64,000 bases of DNA from Streptomyces rubellomurinus (GTDB lineage Bacteria; Actinomycetota; Actinomycetes; Streptomycetales; Streptomycetaceae), in assembly GCF_000961885.1 (NCBI RefSeq), contig NZ_JZKH01000015.1, positions 1-64,000 on the forward strand. Reading direction: 5' to 3'. The notes beneath the pieces are model-generated. The model worked only from the letters and a program-made list of their open reading frames with translations, did no database searches and was not told the DNA's origin. How positions within the stretch are numbered: the stretch's first letter is position 1; each line of letters starts with the position of its first letter. The position numbers were made by a program, and so were the translations under genes. Below are positions 25,815-34,873 of the stretch, one piece after another.

Positions 25815-26464
25815 GACTGCGGCTCCGGGTGGGTGGCGTCGACGACGATGACGTCGAGGGTGCGGGGGCCGTGCACGCCCTCGACCCGGTCGAGTTCGAT
25901 GTCGCTGGTGGCGGACGGGCCCGAGACGAAGGTCAGCGGCCGGGTCGGGTCGAGGCGCGCGAGGGCGTCGGGGACGTCCTCGACGATCTGCTCGGCCCGG
26001 ACGACGCACAGGTGGTAGTCGGGGACGAGGGTCAGCGCGCGGCGCCCCTGACCGGGGCCGGTGTCCAGCACGATGGTCCCGGTGACGGCGATGCCCACGG
26101 CGGCGAGGGTGACCGCGCCGTCCAGCGCGTCGAGACCGGCGGTGTCCAGGGGTTCGTGCTGCCACTCCCAGTCGCCCGGCGGAAGCAGCTCGACGGGGAA
26201 CTCCCCCGGCAGGGCCAGGCGGCGCACGCCGCGGGCGGTCAGCGCGGCGCCGATGGCCGCGGGCAGGCCGGCCCGGTCGGTGCGGGCGACGGTGGCGCGG
26301 TAGTCGGCGACCCGCTCGGCGAAGAGCGCCACCCGGTCCTGCCCGGGCTCCAGGTGCGACCGCCGGTACGACCGGGGAATCGGGACGTCCTCGGGCGTCT
26401 CGGTGCCCGGGACGTCGACGAGCGCCGCGCGGATGCGGCCGAGGATCGCCTCGCGGCTGGTCAT
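25811..26464 (-). CDS. lutC: LutC/YkgG-type L-lactate utilisation subunit (LUD domain)
   Basis: LUD-domain protein of 217 residues, third part of the LutABC complex that oxidises L-lactate to pyruvate with iron-sulfur proteins. Features are the N-terminal SREAILGRIRAAL, the core with GVRRLALPGE, LDGAVTLAAVGIAVTGTIVLD (conserved ETGT-like position) and ALTLVPDYHLCVV, and the C-terminal FVSGPSATSDIELDRVEGVH with the GPSxTxDIE motif. It overlaps lutB upstream and the mutarotase downstream by 4 bases each (ATGA), so translation is coupled. Confidence 0.95.
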   Translation of the reverse strand: MTSREAILGRIRAALVDVPGTETPEDVPIPRSYRRSHLEPGQDRVALFAERVADYRATVARTDRAGLPAAIGAALTARGVRRLALPGEFPVELLPPGDWEWQHEPLDTAGLDALDGAVTLAAVGIAVTGTIVLDTGPGQGRRALTLVPDYHLCVVRAEQIVEDVPDALARLDPTRPLTFVSGPSATSDIELDRVEGVHGPRTLDVIVVDATHPEPQS

Positions 26465-27999
26465 CGGTCCTCCCCTTCGTTTTCCCCGAACTGCTTGCTC
26501 TCGGGTGCCGTGTTCGCGCGCTCCTTGCCCGCGCGCTCCTTGCCCTCAGGCCCCCTGTTCGCGCGCCACCAGCTGCGGAAGGACTGCGCGGGCGGCGCCG
26601 GGGTGTCGCGGGTGTCGGACCAGCCGTGCAGCGGTCCGGGCAGCCACCCGATGCGTCCGCCCCGGGCGATCGCCCGGCCCCCGAGCGAGGCCGCCTTCTG
26701 CGCGGCGGCGAGCAGCCGGGGCGAGTCGAGAACGGCCGCGGCGGCCTTCATCACCACCCCCTCGGCGGTGGGCAGGCGCTTGCCGGACCGCCCGGCCTCG
26801 ACGACCTCGGCCCGCAGGTGCGTGAGGACTTCGGGGATGTCGATCTTCACCGGGCAGGCGTCGTAGCAGGCCCCGCAGAGGGTGGAGGCGAACGGCAGCG
26901 AGGCCGCGTTCTCGACCCCGACGAGCTGCGGGGTGAGGACGGCGCCGATCGGGCCGGGGTAGACCGAGCCGTACGCGTGGCCGCCGGTGCGCTCGAAGAC
27001 CGGGCAGACGTTGAGGCAGGCCGAACAGCGGATGCAGGCGAGGGCCTGGCGTCCGACGGTGTCGGCCAGGGTGTCGGTGCGGCCGTTGTCGAGCAGCACC
27101 AGGTGGAAGTCCCGCGGCCCGTCGCCTTCCGTCCGGCCCGTCCAGGTCGAGGTGTACGGGTTCATCCGCTCACCGGTGGCGGAGCGCGGCAGCAGTTGGA
27201 GGAACACCTCCAGGTCGGTCCAGGTGGGGACGACCTTCTCGATGCCCATGACCGTGATCAGGGTCTCGGGCAGCGTCACGCACATCCGGCCGTTGCCCTC
27301 CGACTCGACCACCACCACCGTCCCGGTCTCCGCGACGGCGAAGTTGGCGCCGGACACGGCCACCTTGGCGCGCAGGAACTTCTCCCGGAGGTGGCGGCGG
27401 GCCGCCTCGGCCAGTTCGGCCGGGTCGTCGCCGAGGCCGTCCGGCGCCGGCTGCCCCCACTGCGCCATCGTCGCGGCGAACAGGTCGCGGATCTCGCGGC
27501 GGTTCCGGTGGATCGCGGGGACGAGAATGTGGGAGGGGCGGTCGTCGCCCAACTGCACGATCAGCTCGGCGAGATCGGTCTCGTACGCGGTGATCCCGGC
27601 CCCGGCGAGGTGTTCGTTGAGGCCGATCTCCTGGGTCGCCATGGACTTGACCTTCACCACCTCCCGCTCGCCGGTGGCCCGGACCAGCTCGGTGACGATC
27701 CGGTTGGCCTCGGCGGCGTCCGACGCCCAGTGCACGGTGCCGCCCGCCGCCGTGACGGACCGCTCCACCTGCACGAGGTAGCGGTCGAGATGGCGCGCGG
27801 TGCGCTTCTTGATCGCGGCGGCGGCGTCGCGCAGCGCCTCCCAGTCGTCCAGCTCCGAGGCGACGGCGAGGCGCTTGTCGCGGATGGTGCCGGTGGCCCG
27901 CTTCAGGTTGGCCCGCAGCTGGGTGTCCTTCAGCGCCCGGCGGGCGGCGTCGGGGAAGGCCGGGGAACCGAGCCAGACGACGCCCCTGTTCTCGTTCAT
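26461..27999 (-). CDS. lutB: LutB-type iron-sulfur subunit of L-lactate oxidation
   Basis: Protein of 512 residues. The N-terminal two thirds are a LUD-like domain (VKVKSMATQEIGLNEHLAGA, VAETGTVVVVESEGNGRM). The C-terminal part has two 4Fe-4S sites, CIRCSACLNVCPVF and CGACYDACPVKIDIP, with the conserved GGHAYGSVYPGPIG between them. A low-complexity charged tail of ~50 residues rich in Glu and Lys follows. It passes lactate electrons on within LutABC at the membrane face. It overlaps lutA and lutC by 4 bases on either side. ATG at 27999; the same frame stays open far upstream by chance. Confidence 0.96.
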   Translation of the reverse strand: MNENRGVVWLGSPAFPDAARRALKDTQLRANLKRATGTIRDKRLAVASELDDWEALRDAAAAIKKRTARHLDRYLVQVERSVTAAGGTVHWASDAAEANRIVTELVRATGEREVVKVKSMATQEIGLNEHLAGAGITAYETDLAELIVQLGDDRPSHILVPAIHRNRREIRDLFAATMAQWGQPAPDGLGDDPAELAEAARRHLREKFLRAKVAVSGANFAVAETGTVVVVESEGNGRMCVTLPETLITVMGIEKVVPTWTDLEVFLQLLPRSATGERMNPYTSTWTGRTEGDGPRDFHLVLLDNGRTDTLADTVGRQALACIRCSACLNVCPVFERTGGHAYGSVYPGPIGAVLTPQLVGVENAASLPFASTLCGACYDACPVKIDIPEVLTHLRAEVVEAGRSGKRLPTAEGVVMKAAAAVLDSPRLLAAAQKAASLGGRAIARGGRIGWLPGPLHGWSDTRDTPAPPAQSFRSWWRANRGPEGKERAGKERANTAPESKQFGENEGEDR

Positions 28000-28736
28000 C
28001 GGGCCCCTCCTTCGACGGCGGCGAGGATCTCGGCCAGGTGCACGCCCCGCACCGGGCTGCCCTGACGGGAGAGTCCGCCGCCGATGTGCATCAGGCAGGA
28101 GTTGTCGGCGGCGCACAGCACCTCGGCGCCGCTGTCCAGGACCGCTCGCGCCTTGTCGGCGAGCATGGCGCCGGAGGTCTCGGCGTTCTTGAGGGCGAAG
28201 GTCCCGCCGAAGCCGCAGCAGGAGTCGGCGGCCGGGAGGTCGACGAGCTCGATGCCCTCGACGGCGCGCAGCAGTCGGTGCGGCCGGTCGCCCAGGCGCA
28301 GCCCGCGCAGGGAGTGGCAGGTGGGGTGGTAGGCGACCTTGTGGGGGAAGCGGGCACCGACGTCCGTCACCCCGAGGACGTCGGTGAGGAACTCGGTGAA
28401 CTCGTGGACCCGGGGCGCCACTTCTGCGGTCCGGCGCTGGAGCGCCGGGCTGCCGTACTGCGCGGCGAGGACGGGGTGGCCGTCGCGGATCATGCCGACG
28501 CAGGACGGCGACGGCGTCACCACGGCGTCGTACTCGGCGAAGGTCCTGGCGAAGCGCTCGACCAGCGGCACGGCCTCGGGGCGGTAGCCGGTGTTGAAGT
28601 GCATCTGCCCGCAGCAGGTCTGCTCCTGCGGGAACTCGACGGTGTGGCCGAGGCGCTCCAGGACGGTGACCACGGCCCGGCCGGTGCCGGGGAACATGGT
28701 GTCGTTGAAGCAGGTGATGAACAGGGCGATCCGCAT
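27996..28736 (-). CDS. lutA: LutA-type (Fe-S)-binding subunit of L-lactate oxidation
   Basis: Protein of 246 residues with the two CCG domains typical of LutA and heterodisulfide reductase-like subunits: TCCGQMHFNTGY in the first half and DSCCGFGGTFALKN in the second, plus SPSCVGMIR and YHPTCHSLRGL. The start is MRIALFITCFNDTMFPG, as in the family. It is the first intact gene of the coupled set lutA-lutB-lutC-mutarotase. Its ATG directly follows the stop of the aldo/keto reductase fragment, so in the ancestral operon it was translated after that reductase. Confidence 0.96.
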   Translation of the reverse strand: MRIALFITCFNDTMFPGTGRAVVTVLERLGHTVEFPQEQTCCGQMHFNTGYRPEAVPLVERFARTFAEYDAVVTPSPSCVGMIRDGHPVLAAQYGSPALQRRTAEVAPRVHEFTEFLTDVLGVTDVGARFPHKVAYHPTCHSLRGLRLGDRPHRLLRAVEGIELVDLPAADSCCGFGGTFALKNAETSGAMLADKARAVLDSGAEVLCAADNSCLMHIGGGLSRQGSPVRGVHLAEILAAVEGGAR

Positions 28737-29022
28737 CTAGCCGGCCTCTCCGGGGGTCGGGACGTCGACGGGCAACAGCGCGCGCTCCTTCAGCTCCGCC
28801 CACAGCCCGTCCGGGATCGGGTGGTCGAACATCGCGGCGGCGTCCCGCACCTCGGTGGCGCTGCGGGTGCCGACCAGGACGGACGCGACCGCCGGGTGGC
28901 CGAACGGGAAGCGCAGCGCGGCAGCCCGCAGCGGCACGCCGTGCCGCTCGCAGACGGCCTTCAACCGGAGGGCCCGGTCGACGAGTTCGGCCGGGGCGGC
29001 GGTGCGGTCGAAGGTGGCGGAC
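28737..29022 (-). pseudogene. C-terminal fragment of an aldo/keto reductase (L-fucose dehydrogenase type)
   Basis: The frame reads SATFDRTAAPAELVDRALRL and then KAVCERHGVPLRAAALRFPF, GHPAVASVLVGTRSATEV, the last third of aldo/keto reductases like bacterial L-fucose (or galactose) dehydrogenases. The N-terminal two thirds are missing. Upstream it joins the first 35 codons of an unrelated SDR gene in another frame at about 29022, so a deletion has fused two genes. The stop abuts the lutA start. Confidence 0.75.
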
Positions 29023-29127
29023 GGCGACCCGGGCGCCGCGCTCGGAGAGCAGGAGCGCGGTGGCCAGGCCGATGCCCGAGGCGCCGCCGGTGACCAGCGC
29101 GGTCAGGCCGTGGAGGTCGGTGGTCAT
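29023..29127 (-). pseudogene. N-terminal fragment of a short-chain dehydrogenase
   Basis: [20 protein letters not shown], then LATALLLSERGARVA: the start of a classical SDR with the TGxxxGIG cofactor motif. After about 35 codons the sequence passes into the aldo/keto reductase fragment in a different frame. The ATG overlaps the stop of the dehydratase fragment (ATGA), the same coupling as elsewhere in this operon. In L-fucose oxidation an SDR acts on 2-keto-3-deoxy-L-fuconate, which fits the context. Confidence 0.75.
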
Positions 29128-29384
29128 CCGTGCTCCTTCGTCGTGGCGGCGGCCAGGTCCGCGGCCCAGAACGCGCCGTCCGGGTAACGATAGGTGTCGA
29201 TGGCCGCCCGGTGCATGGCGGCGGAGAACCCGGGCTCGGTCGGCGCCAGGTAGTGGCCGTCACCGATCCGCACCGGGTCCACGAAGTGCTGGCGCAGGTG
29301 GTCGACGTACTCGATGACGCGGTCCTCGGTGGTCCCGGAGAGCGCGACGTAGTCGAACATCGACAGGTGCTGGACCAGCTCGCA
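29124..29384 (-). pseudogene. C-terminal fragment of an enolase-superfamily dehydratase (L-fuconate dehydratase type)
   Basis: About 86 codons read [20 protein letters not shown], then [38 protein letters not shown] and [11 protein letters not shown], which match the C-terminus of L-fuconate dehydratases. Upstream of about 29384 the similarity stops abruptly, so most of the gene is gone. It heads the fragment series dehydratase - SDR - aldo/keto reductase - lutABC - mutarotase. Confidence 0.7.
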
Positions 29385-29578
29385 AGGAATCTGCGCGCCC
29401 CGACCCTACGGTTCCTCACCTGTCCTCACGTGAGCGCCCCGAACGGCCGGGCCCTGGTCACGCACCCGACCCGGGTACGGGCCAGGGTTCGGCACTGGCT
29501 CGACGGGCCCGTGGTCCCGGGATCGTGGTCCACGGACGCCGACCGGCGTCCGGGGCGGCGAAGGGGCGTACGAGCGTG

Positions 29579-29682
29579 GACGTGCGGGCCGCGGTCGTCG
29601 CCGCAGCACGCGGCAACCCGCTGGCTCTGATGGCGCTGATGGCGCTGATGGAACTGATGCAGCTGCCGCGCGGTGAGAGCGG
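29579..29682 (+). pseudogene. Possible fragment of an LAL regulator, with a 9-base slippage repeat
   Basis: The frame reads VVAAARGNPLAL then MALMALMELMQLPRGESG, matching the RGNPLALLELPRGL motif of LAL ATPases, which the next gene also has (ARGNPLALVELP). The unit GATGGCGCT is repeated in tandem. No start or flanking domain is seen. The remaining gap 29385-29578 shows nothing I can support. Confidence 0.35.
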
Positions 29683-29703
29683 AACCAGGAAGGGACAGGG
29701 GAC

Positions 29704-32601
29704 ATGACCGGGTCGCAGCGATCGGGCGTCACCACGGCGATGGTGGGCCGCGAGAGCGAGCAGGCGGAGCTCGTGGCGTTCGTGCGGTCCGCCACGGGCC
29801 GGGCGCTCGTCCTGCGGGGCGAGACGGGGGTCGGCAAGAGTGCGTTGCTGAGCCACGCCGCCGCGCTGGCGGAGCAGGAGGGCCACACCGTCGTCCGGGT
29901 CGCCGGTGTCGAGGCGGAGTCCGAGCTGCCCTATTCCGGGCTGCACCAGCTCCTCCATCCGCTGCTCGCCGAGGTCGCGCGGCTGGAGGACGGGCCCCGG
30001 GCGGTGTTCGACGCCGTGTTCGGCGGAGTGCGGAGCGATTCGCCCTCGGTCATGGCGCTCGGCATCGCCGTTCTCAGCCTGCTGTCGCTCTCGGCCGCGC
30101 AGCGGCCGCTGCTGCTGGTCCTCGACGACGGGCAGTGGCTGGACGACGCCAGTGCCGAGGTGTGCGGCTTCGTGGGCCGGCGCCTGGCCGGCGGCCCGGC
30201 GAAGCTGCTGGTGGCGGTCCGCACCGACCTGACCTCGCCGTTCGACACCGCCGCGCTGCCCGAACTGCCGGTCGCCGCGCTCGCCGCCGAGGAGGCGGCC
30301 CGTCTGCTGGACGACCGGTACCCGGAGCTGAGCCGGCGGGTCCGCCGGGTCGTGCTGGAGCAGGCCCGGGGCAACCCGCTGGCCCTGGTCGAGCTGCCCG
30401 CCCACCTCGCCGGCCGCTCCGGCGACCTCCCGGTCGAGGACCTGATCGGCCGGCACGGCGTGCCGTTGCCCCGGCGGCTGCAACGGCTCTTCGGCACCCG
30501 CATCGCCGCCCTCGACGAGCGGGTGCGGGCCGAGCTGCTGAGGGGCGCGCTCGACGGCGCCGGGTCCCCGAGCGGCACCGACGCCGTCCCCGGTGCCCGT
30601 TACGGCATGCGTGACGCCGACGCGGCGGTGGCCGCGAAACTGCTGGACGTCGACGTGGTCACCGGCGACTACGTCTTCCGCCACCCGCTCGTGCGGCCCG
30701 CCGTCGTGCAGATGGCCACGCCCCACCAGCGCCGCGCCGCGCACCTGGCACTGGCACAGGTCCATCGGGAGAACCTCGAACGCCGGGCGACCCACCTGGC
30801 GGCGGCGACGCTCGATCCGGACGACGGCGTCGCCGACGTCCTGGAGACGGCGGCCGGGTCGGCGACCCGGCGCGGCGGCGCGCTGGCGGCCGTGGCCTGG
30901 CTGACCCGGGCCGCCGAGCTCAGCGCGAACCACGCCGACCGCTCCCGGCGGCTGGCCGACGCGGCCTTCGTCGCCGCTCACGCCGCCCGCCCCGGCCCGG
31001 CGCACCGGCTGGTCCGAGCGGACCTCGCGTCCGGCTCGACGGAGTCGCCGGCCTCGGTGCTGGCGGCCGCCTACCGGGCGCTCTACGAGGACGGGGACGT
31101 CCGCTCCACCCACCGCCAGGTCTCGGCCGCGATCGAGAAGCTCCGGGACGGCGGGACGGCCACCGCGTCGACCGATGGCAGGACCGAGCCCGCCGAGGTC
31201 CTCACCCGGCTGGTGATCCTCCTCCTGGCGGTCAGTCAGTTCAGCGGGGAGCGTGCGGTGTGGGAGAGCACGCACGGACTCCTCGCCTCCCTGGGCGACC
31301 TCGTCACCGGGCACGCGCGCCTCTACAGCGCCACGTGGAGCGATGTGACCAGGCACGGAGCGGGCCGGGCCGAGCAGGTGCGAGGGGCCGCCGCGACCCT
31401 GTCGGAGCTGGAACCCTGGGACGTCTCCCGGCTGGGCGCGGCCGCGTACCACCTCGACGTCCTGAGCGACTACCGCCCCCACCTGCAGCGCGTGGTGGAC
31501 CGCGAGCTGGAGACCGGGGCCGTGGCCACCGGCATGGTCATGCTGCACCAGATCATGCTCGACCAGATGGCGGTCGGCGAGTGGGCCCTGGCCGAGGACA
31601 CCGGGCAGCGCGGCCTGAGCCTCGCGGTCGAGCACGGCCACCACCTGTTCGCCGCCCAGAGCCGCGCGTACCTGGCCCAGTTGGCGGCGCTGCGCGGCCA
31701 GGTCGGGCGGGCGCGGGACCTGCAGGCCGAGGTGGACGCCTGGGCCCGCCCGCGCGGGCTGGGGTTCCTCACCCAGCTCGCCGACGCCGCCGGCGCGACC
31801 GCCGCGCTGAGCTCCGGCGACTACGAGAGCGCGTACCTCCACGCCATCGGCATCACCCGGCCGGGCACCTTCCGGCCGTACGCCCACCAGGCCTCGCGCA
31901 CCCTGCTCGACCTCGTCGAGGCCGCCCGGCACACCGGACGCGTCGCGCAGGCCCGGGCGCACGCCCTCGCCGCCCGCGACGCCGGTCTGCCGGACGTGTC
32001 GCCCCGCCTGGGCCTGATCACCTACGGCGCGCTGGCGATGACGGCCGAGGACGAGCGGGAGGCCGCCGAGATGGTCACCCGGGCCGAATCCCACCCGGAC
32101 GCCGCCCGCTTCCCGTTCGAACTGGCCCGGATCCGGCTGGCGCACGGCATCCGGACGCGCCACGTCCAGGGCCCGGCGGCGGCACGGCAGTTCCTGGTCC
32201 CGGCGGCCGAGGCGTTCGAGCGGCTGGGCGCGGCCGGCTGGACCGAGCGGGCCCGGGCCGAACTGCGCGCCACCGGGGCCCCGGCCCGCGCCTCGACGCT
32301 GAACCTGGCCTCGCTGACCTGGCAGGAACGCCGCATCGCCGACCTGGCCGCCGGCGGCCTGACGAACAAGGAGATCGGCGAGCGGATGCACCTGTCCCCG
32401 CGTACCGTCAGCTCGCACCTGTACCGCGTCTTCCCCAAGCTGGGCATCACGGCCCGAGCGGCGCTGCGCGACGCGCTGAGCCGTGGCGACGCGCCGAGCC
32501 GGACCGACGCGCCGAGCCGTGGCGACGCGCCGAGCCGGCCGCCCGCCGAATTCCCGATGAGGACCGGCGGGCTGCCGAAGATGCGCACGACCTCCTCGTA
32601 G
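29704..32601 (+). CDS. LuxR-family LAL transcription regulator
   Basis: ATP-dependent activator of 965 residues. Residues ~13-350 hold an ATPase: Walker A GETGVGKSALL, Walker B LLLVLDDGQWLDD, and ARGNPLALVELPAHL. A long helical TPR-like region follows. The LuxR helix-turn-helix is near the C-terminus: LTWQERRIADLAAGGLTNKE and IGERMHLSPRTVSSHLYRVF. A repetitive tail (RGDAPSR, RTDAPSR) comes from an 18-base tandem repeat. Large LAL proteins often act as pathway-specific activators of polyketide or degradation genes. The ATG follows GGGACAGGGG. The epoxide hydrolase-like and alpha/beta hydrolase genes downstream on the same strand are plausible targets; this is inference. Confidence 0.93.
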   Translation: MTGSQRSGVTTAMVGRESEQAELVAFVRSATGRALVLRGETGVGKSALLSHAAALAEQEGHTVVRVAGVEAESELPYSGLHQLLHPLLAEVARLEDGPRAVFDAVFGGVRSDSPSVMALGIAVLSLLSLSAAQRPLLLVLDDGQWLDDASAEVCGFVGRRLAGGPAKLLVAVRTDLTSPFDTAALPELPVAALAAEEAARLLDDRYPELSRRVRRVVLEQARGNPLALVELPAHLAGRSGDLPVEDLIGRHGVPLPRRLQRLFGTRIAALDERVRAELLRGALDGAGSPSGTDAVPGARYGMRDADAAVAAKLLDVDVVTGDYVFRHPLVRPAVVQMATPHQRRAAHLALAQVHRENLERRATHLAAATLDPDDGVADVLETAAGSATRRGGALAAVAWLTRAAELSANHADRSRRLADAAFVAAHAARPGPAHRLVRADLASGSTESPASVLAAAYRALYEDGDVRSTHRQVSAAIEKLRDGGTATASTDGRTEPAEVLTRLVILLLAVSQFSGERAVWESTHGLLASLGDLVTGHARLYSATWSDVTRHGAGRAEQVRGAAATLSELEPWDVSRLGAAAYHLDVLSDYRPHLQRVVDRELETGAVATGMVMLHQIMLDQMAVGEWALAEDTGQRGLSLAVEHGHHLFAAQSRAYLAQLAALRGQVGRARDLQAEVDAWARPRGLGFLTQLADAAGATAALSSGDYESAYLHAIGITRPGTFRPYAHQASRTLLDLVEAARHTGRVAQARAHALAARDAGLPDVSPRLGLITYGALAMTAEDEREAAEMVTRAESHPDAARFPFELARIRLAHGIRTRHVQGPAAARQFLVPAAEAFERLGAAGWTERARAELRATGAPARASTLNLASLTWQERRIADLAAGGLTNKEIGERMHLSPRTVSSHLYRVFPKLGITARAALRDALSRGDAPSRTDAPSRGDAPSRPPAEFPMRTGGLPKMRTTSS
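32480..32533 (+). repeat. 18-bp tandem repeat, three copies, in the LAL gene tail
   Basis: Three units of GCCGTGGCGACGCGCCGA type (the second with GGACC in place of TGGCG) code for SRGDAP/SRTDAP repeats after the helix-turn-helix. Copy number could vary by slippage without changing frame. Confidence 0.8.
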
Positions 32602-32716
32602 TGGGCCGTGAGCGCGGCGAGCCCGTCCCGTGCGTCTCGACGTCATATGACCGATGCGCCGGGCCGCCTGCCGAAGAACAGTGGAGGCACCAGCGGGCCT
32701 CCGGGAAGGATCGGAC

Positions 32717-33820
32717 ATGATCAACAGGCGTACCTTCACCCAAGCGGTCGGTCTCGGCGTGGGCGCCACGGCCGCGTCGCTCGGCGCGGCATCGATCGCG
32801 CCCGCCGCCTTCGCGGCCGGTTCCGACCGGCCCGACCGACCTGAACGACCCGACCGGCCCGACCGGCCCGGCCGCCCGGCCCCGGTCATCCCGGCCATCG
32901 CCCCGGGCACCCACACCGCGTTCACCGACCTGAAGCGGGTCCAGGCCGGCGTGCTCGACATCGGCTACGCCGAGGCCGGGCCCCGGCACGGGCCCGTGGT
33001 CATCTGCCTGCACGGCTGGCCCTACGACATCCACAGCTACGTCGACGTGGCGCCGCTGCTGGCGGACGCCGGCTACCGGGTGATCGTGCCGTACCTGCGG
33101 GGCCACGGCAGCACGACCTTCCTGTCCCCGACGACCGTCCGCACCGGGCAGCAGGCCGCGATCGCCCTCGACATCATCGCCCTGATGGACGCCCTGAAGA
33201 TCCACAAGGCGGTGCTGGCCGGCTTCGACTGGGGCTCGCGGGCCGCCGGCACCATCGCGGCGCTGTGGCCGGAGCGGGTCAAGGCCCTGGTGGCGGTGAG
33301 CGGTTACCTCATCGTCAACATCCCTTCGCAGCAGAACCCGCTGCCGCCGAAGGCCGAGCGCACCTGGTGGTACCAGTACTACTTCGCCACCGACCGCGGC
33401 CGCATCGCCATGGAGACCCGGCAGAACCGGCACGACCTGTGCCGGCTGGTGTGGGACGAGGTCTCCCCCACCTGGAAGTTCGACGACGCCACCTTCGAGC
33501 GCACCGCCGCGGCGTTCGAGAACCCCGACTACGCCTCCGTCGTGATCCACAACTACCGCTGGCGCCTGGGCCTGGCCGACGGCGAGCGCCGCTACGACCG
33601 CTACGAGCAGCTGCTCGCCGCCCGGCCGGCCGTCACCGTGCCGACCATCGCCCTGGACCCCGCCCTCGACCCGTTCCTGCCCACGACCGACGGCACCGGG
33701 TACCGGAAGTTCTTCACCGGCCGGTACGAACACCGCGTGCTCACCGGCACCGGCCACAACGCGCCGCAGGAGGCGCCGACCGCGTTCGCCCAGGCCGTCG
33801 TGGACGCCGACCACCTGTGA
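32717..33820 (+). CDS. Exported epoxide hydrolase/haloalkane dehalogenase-like alpha/beta hydrolase
   Basis: Protein of 367 residues with a twin-arginine signal (INRRTFTQAVGLGVGATAAS ... AFA), so probably Tat-secreted. A low-complexity linker of DRP/ERP repeats follows, then the hydrolase core from about residue 65. Motifs: HGWP oxyanion motif in CLHGWPYDIHSY, the nucleophile elbow AGFDWGSRAAG with Asp as nucleophile (the epoxide hydrolase/dehalogenase type), and GTGHNAPQEAP with the catalytic His. Substrate unknown. The ATG follows GGAAGGA. It lies 115 bases after the LAL regulator, before a second exported hydrolase. Confidence 0.9.
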   Translation: MINRRTFTQAVGLGVGATAASLGAASIAPAAFAAGSDRPDRPERPDRPDRPGRPAPVIPAIAPGTHTAFTDLKRVQAGVLDIGYAEAGPRHGPVVICLHGWPYDIHSYVDVAPLLADAGYRVIVPYLRGHGSTTFLSPTTVRTGQQAAIALDIIALMDALKIHKAVLAGFDWGSRAAGTIAALWPERVKALVAVSGYLIVNIPSQQNPLPPKAERTWWYQYYFATDRGRIAMETRQNRHDLCRLVWDEVSPTWKFDDATFERTAAAFENPDYASVVIHNYRWRLGLADGERRYDRYEQLLAARPAVTVPTIALDPALDPFLPTTDGTGYRKFFTGRYEHRVLTGTGHNAPQEAPTAFAQAVVDADHL

Positions 33821-33908
33821 CCCACCCGGACGGGGGTGTCCCAAACTCGCCTCGTCCACCCCGCCGATGACAGCACATCCGCCAGCTGACACCCACTGGA
33901 GCGTTTCC

Positions 33909-34751
33909 ATGTTCAGCCTCAAGAACGGCCGCCTGCGCCGCCTCCTCGCCGGTGCCGCCGGCGCCGCCGCCGTCGTCGGCGCGTTCGCCGTCGTCGGCCC
34001 CGCGAACGCCGCGACCCAGGACTCGGCCGCCGACCGGGCCCCCAAGCCGACCATCGTCCTGGAGCACGGTGCGTTCGCCGACGGCTCCAGCTGGGACGGC
34101 GTCATCGCCAAGCTGCGCCGCGACGGCTACCCGGTGGTGGCCGCCGCCAACCCGCTGCGCGGCCCGGCCTCCGACGCCGCCTCGCTGCGCAGCCTCGTCG
34201 ACCACCTCAAGGGCCCGGTCGTCCTGGTCGGCCACTCCTACGGCGGCTCGGTCATCAGCGAGGCCGCCGTCGGCGAGCCGCGGGTCAAGGCCCTGGTCTA
34301 CGTCGCCGCGTTCCTGCCCGCGCCCGGCGAGTCGGCGCTGCAGCTGACCAACCGGTTCCCCGGGTCCACCCTGCCCGGCACGCTGGACCAGGTGCCGTTC
34401 ACCACCGCAGACGGCAGCGCCGGCACCGACCTGTACATCCAGCAGGACAAGTTCCGGGCCCAGTTCGCCGCCGACGTCCCGGCCGACCGGGCCGCGCTGG
34501 CGGCCGCCTCGCAGCGGCCCGTCGCCCAGGCCGCGCTGACCGAAAAGGCCACCACCGCCGCCTGGCAGACCGTCCCCAGCTGGGACATCGTGACGACCGA
34601 GGACCTCAACATCCCGGCCGCCGCCCAGCGGTTCATGGCCGAGCGCGCCCACGCCCGCACCACCGAGGTGGCCGCCTCCCACTCCGTCGCGGTCTCCCAC
34701 CCCGACCTGGTGGCCGGCGTCGTCGAGAAGGCCGCCCGCGCCACCCGCTGA
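33909..34751 (+). CDS. Exported alpha/beta hydrolase
   Basis: Protein of 280 residues with a signal peptide (Arg-rich start, hydrophobic core, PANAAT at about 33). The core begins TIVLEHGAFADGSSWDGVI; the nucleophile is Ser in VLVGHSYGGSVISEAA; the catalytic His lies in ASHSVAVSHPDLVAG at the C-terminus. This is the short RsbQ/EstC-like group of esterase-type hydrolases often annotated as alpha/beta hydrolase of unknown substrate. The start ATG at 33909 directly precedes the signal peptide; the upstream extension is not coding-like. It follows the epoxide hydrolase-like gene by 88 bases and may share its transcript. Confidence 0.9.
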   Translation: MFSLKNGRLRRLLAGAAGAAAVVGAFAVVGPANAATQDSAADRAPKPTIVLEHGAFADGSSWDGVIAKLRRDGYPVVAAANPLRGPASDAASLRSLVDHLKGPVVLVGHSYGGSVISEAAVGEPRVKALVYVAAFLPAPGESALQLTNRFPGSTLPGTLDQVPFTTADGSAGTDLYIQQDKFRAQFAADVPADRAALAAASQRPVAQAALTEKATTAAWQTVPSWDIVTTEDLNIPAAAQRFMAERAHARTTEVAASHSVAVSHPDLVAGVVEKAARATR

Positions 34752-34837
34752 CGACACCTCACCAACCGGCCCCCCGCCGTCACCCCCCGCCCTCCCGGGC
34801 CGTCCTCCCCGATCCGGTCCGATCCGATGCGGTCCGG

Positions 34838-34868
34838 ACCGGGGCGGGGCGGGGCCGGGCGGGGCGGC
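34838..34868. other. G-run tract with G-quadruplex potential between convergent genes
   Basis: Five runs of three or four G separated by one or two bases lie between the hydrolase stop and the phosphotransferase stop. It may fold as a quadruplex on the plus strand and help to end transcription; no classic hairpin is seen in this spacer. Confidence 0.4.
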
Positions 34869-34873
34869 ACGGC

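Noticed and set aside
26461..29127. One open frame of 888 codons from the SDR start through to LutB
   Set aside because: Only the two ends are coding; the middle is the shadow of lutA and the reductase fragment. LutB has its own coupled ATG at 27999.
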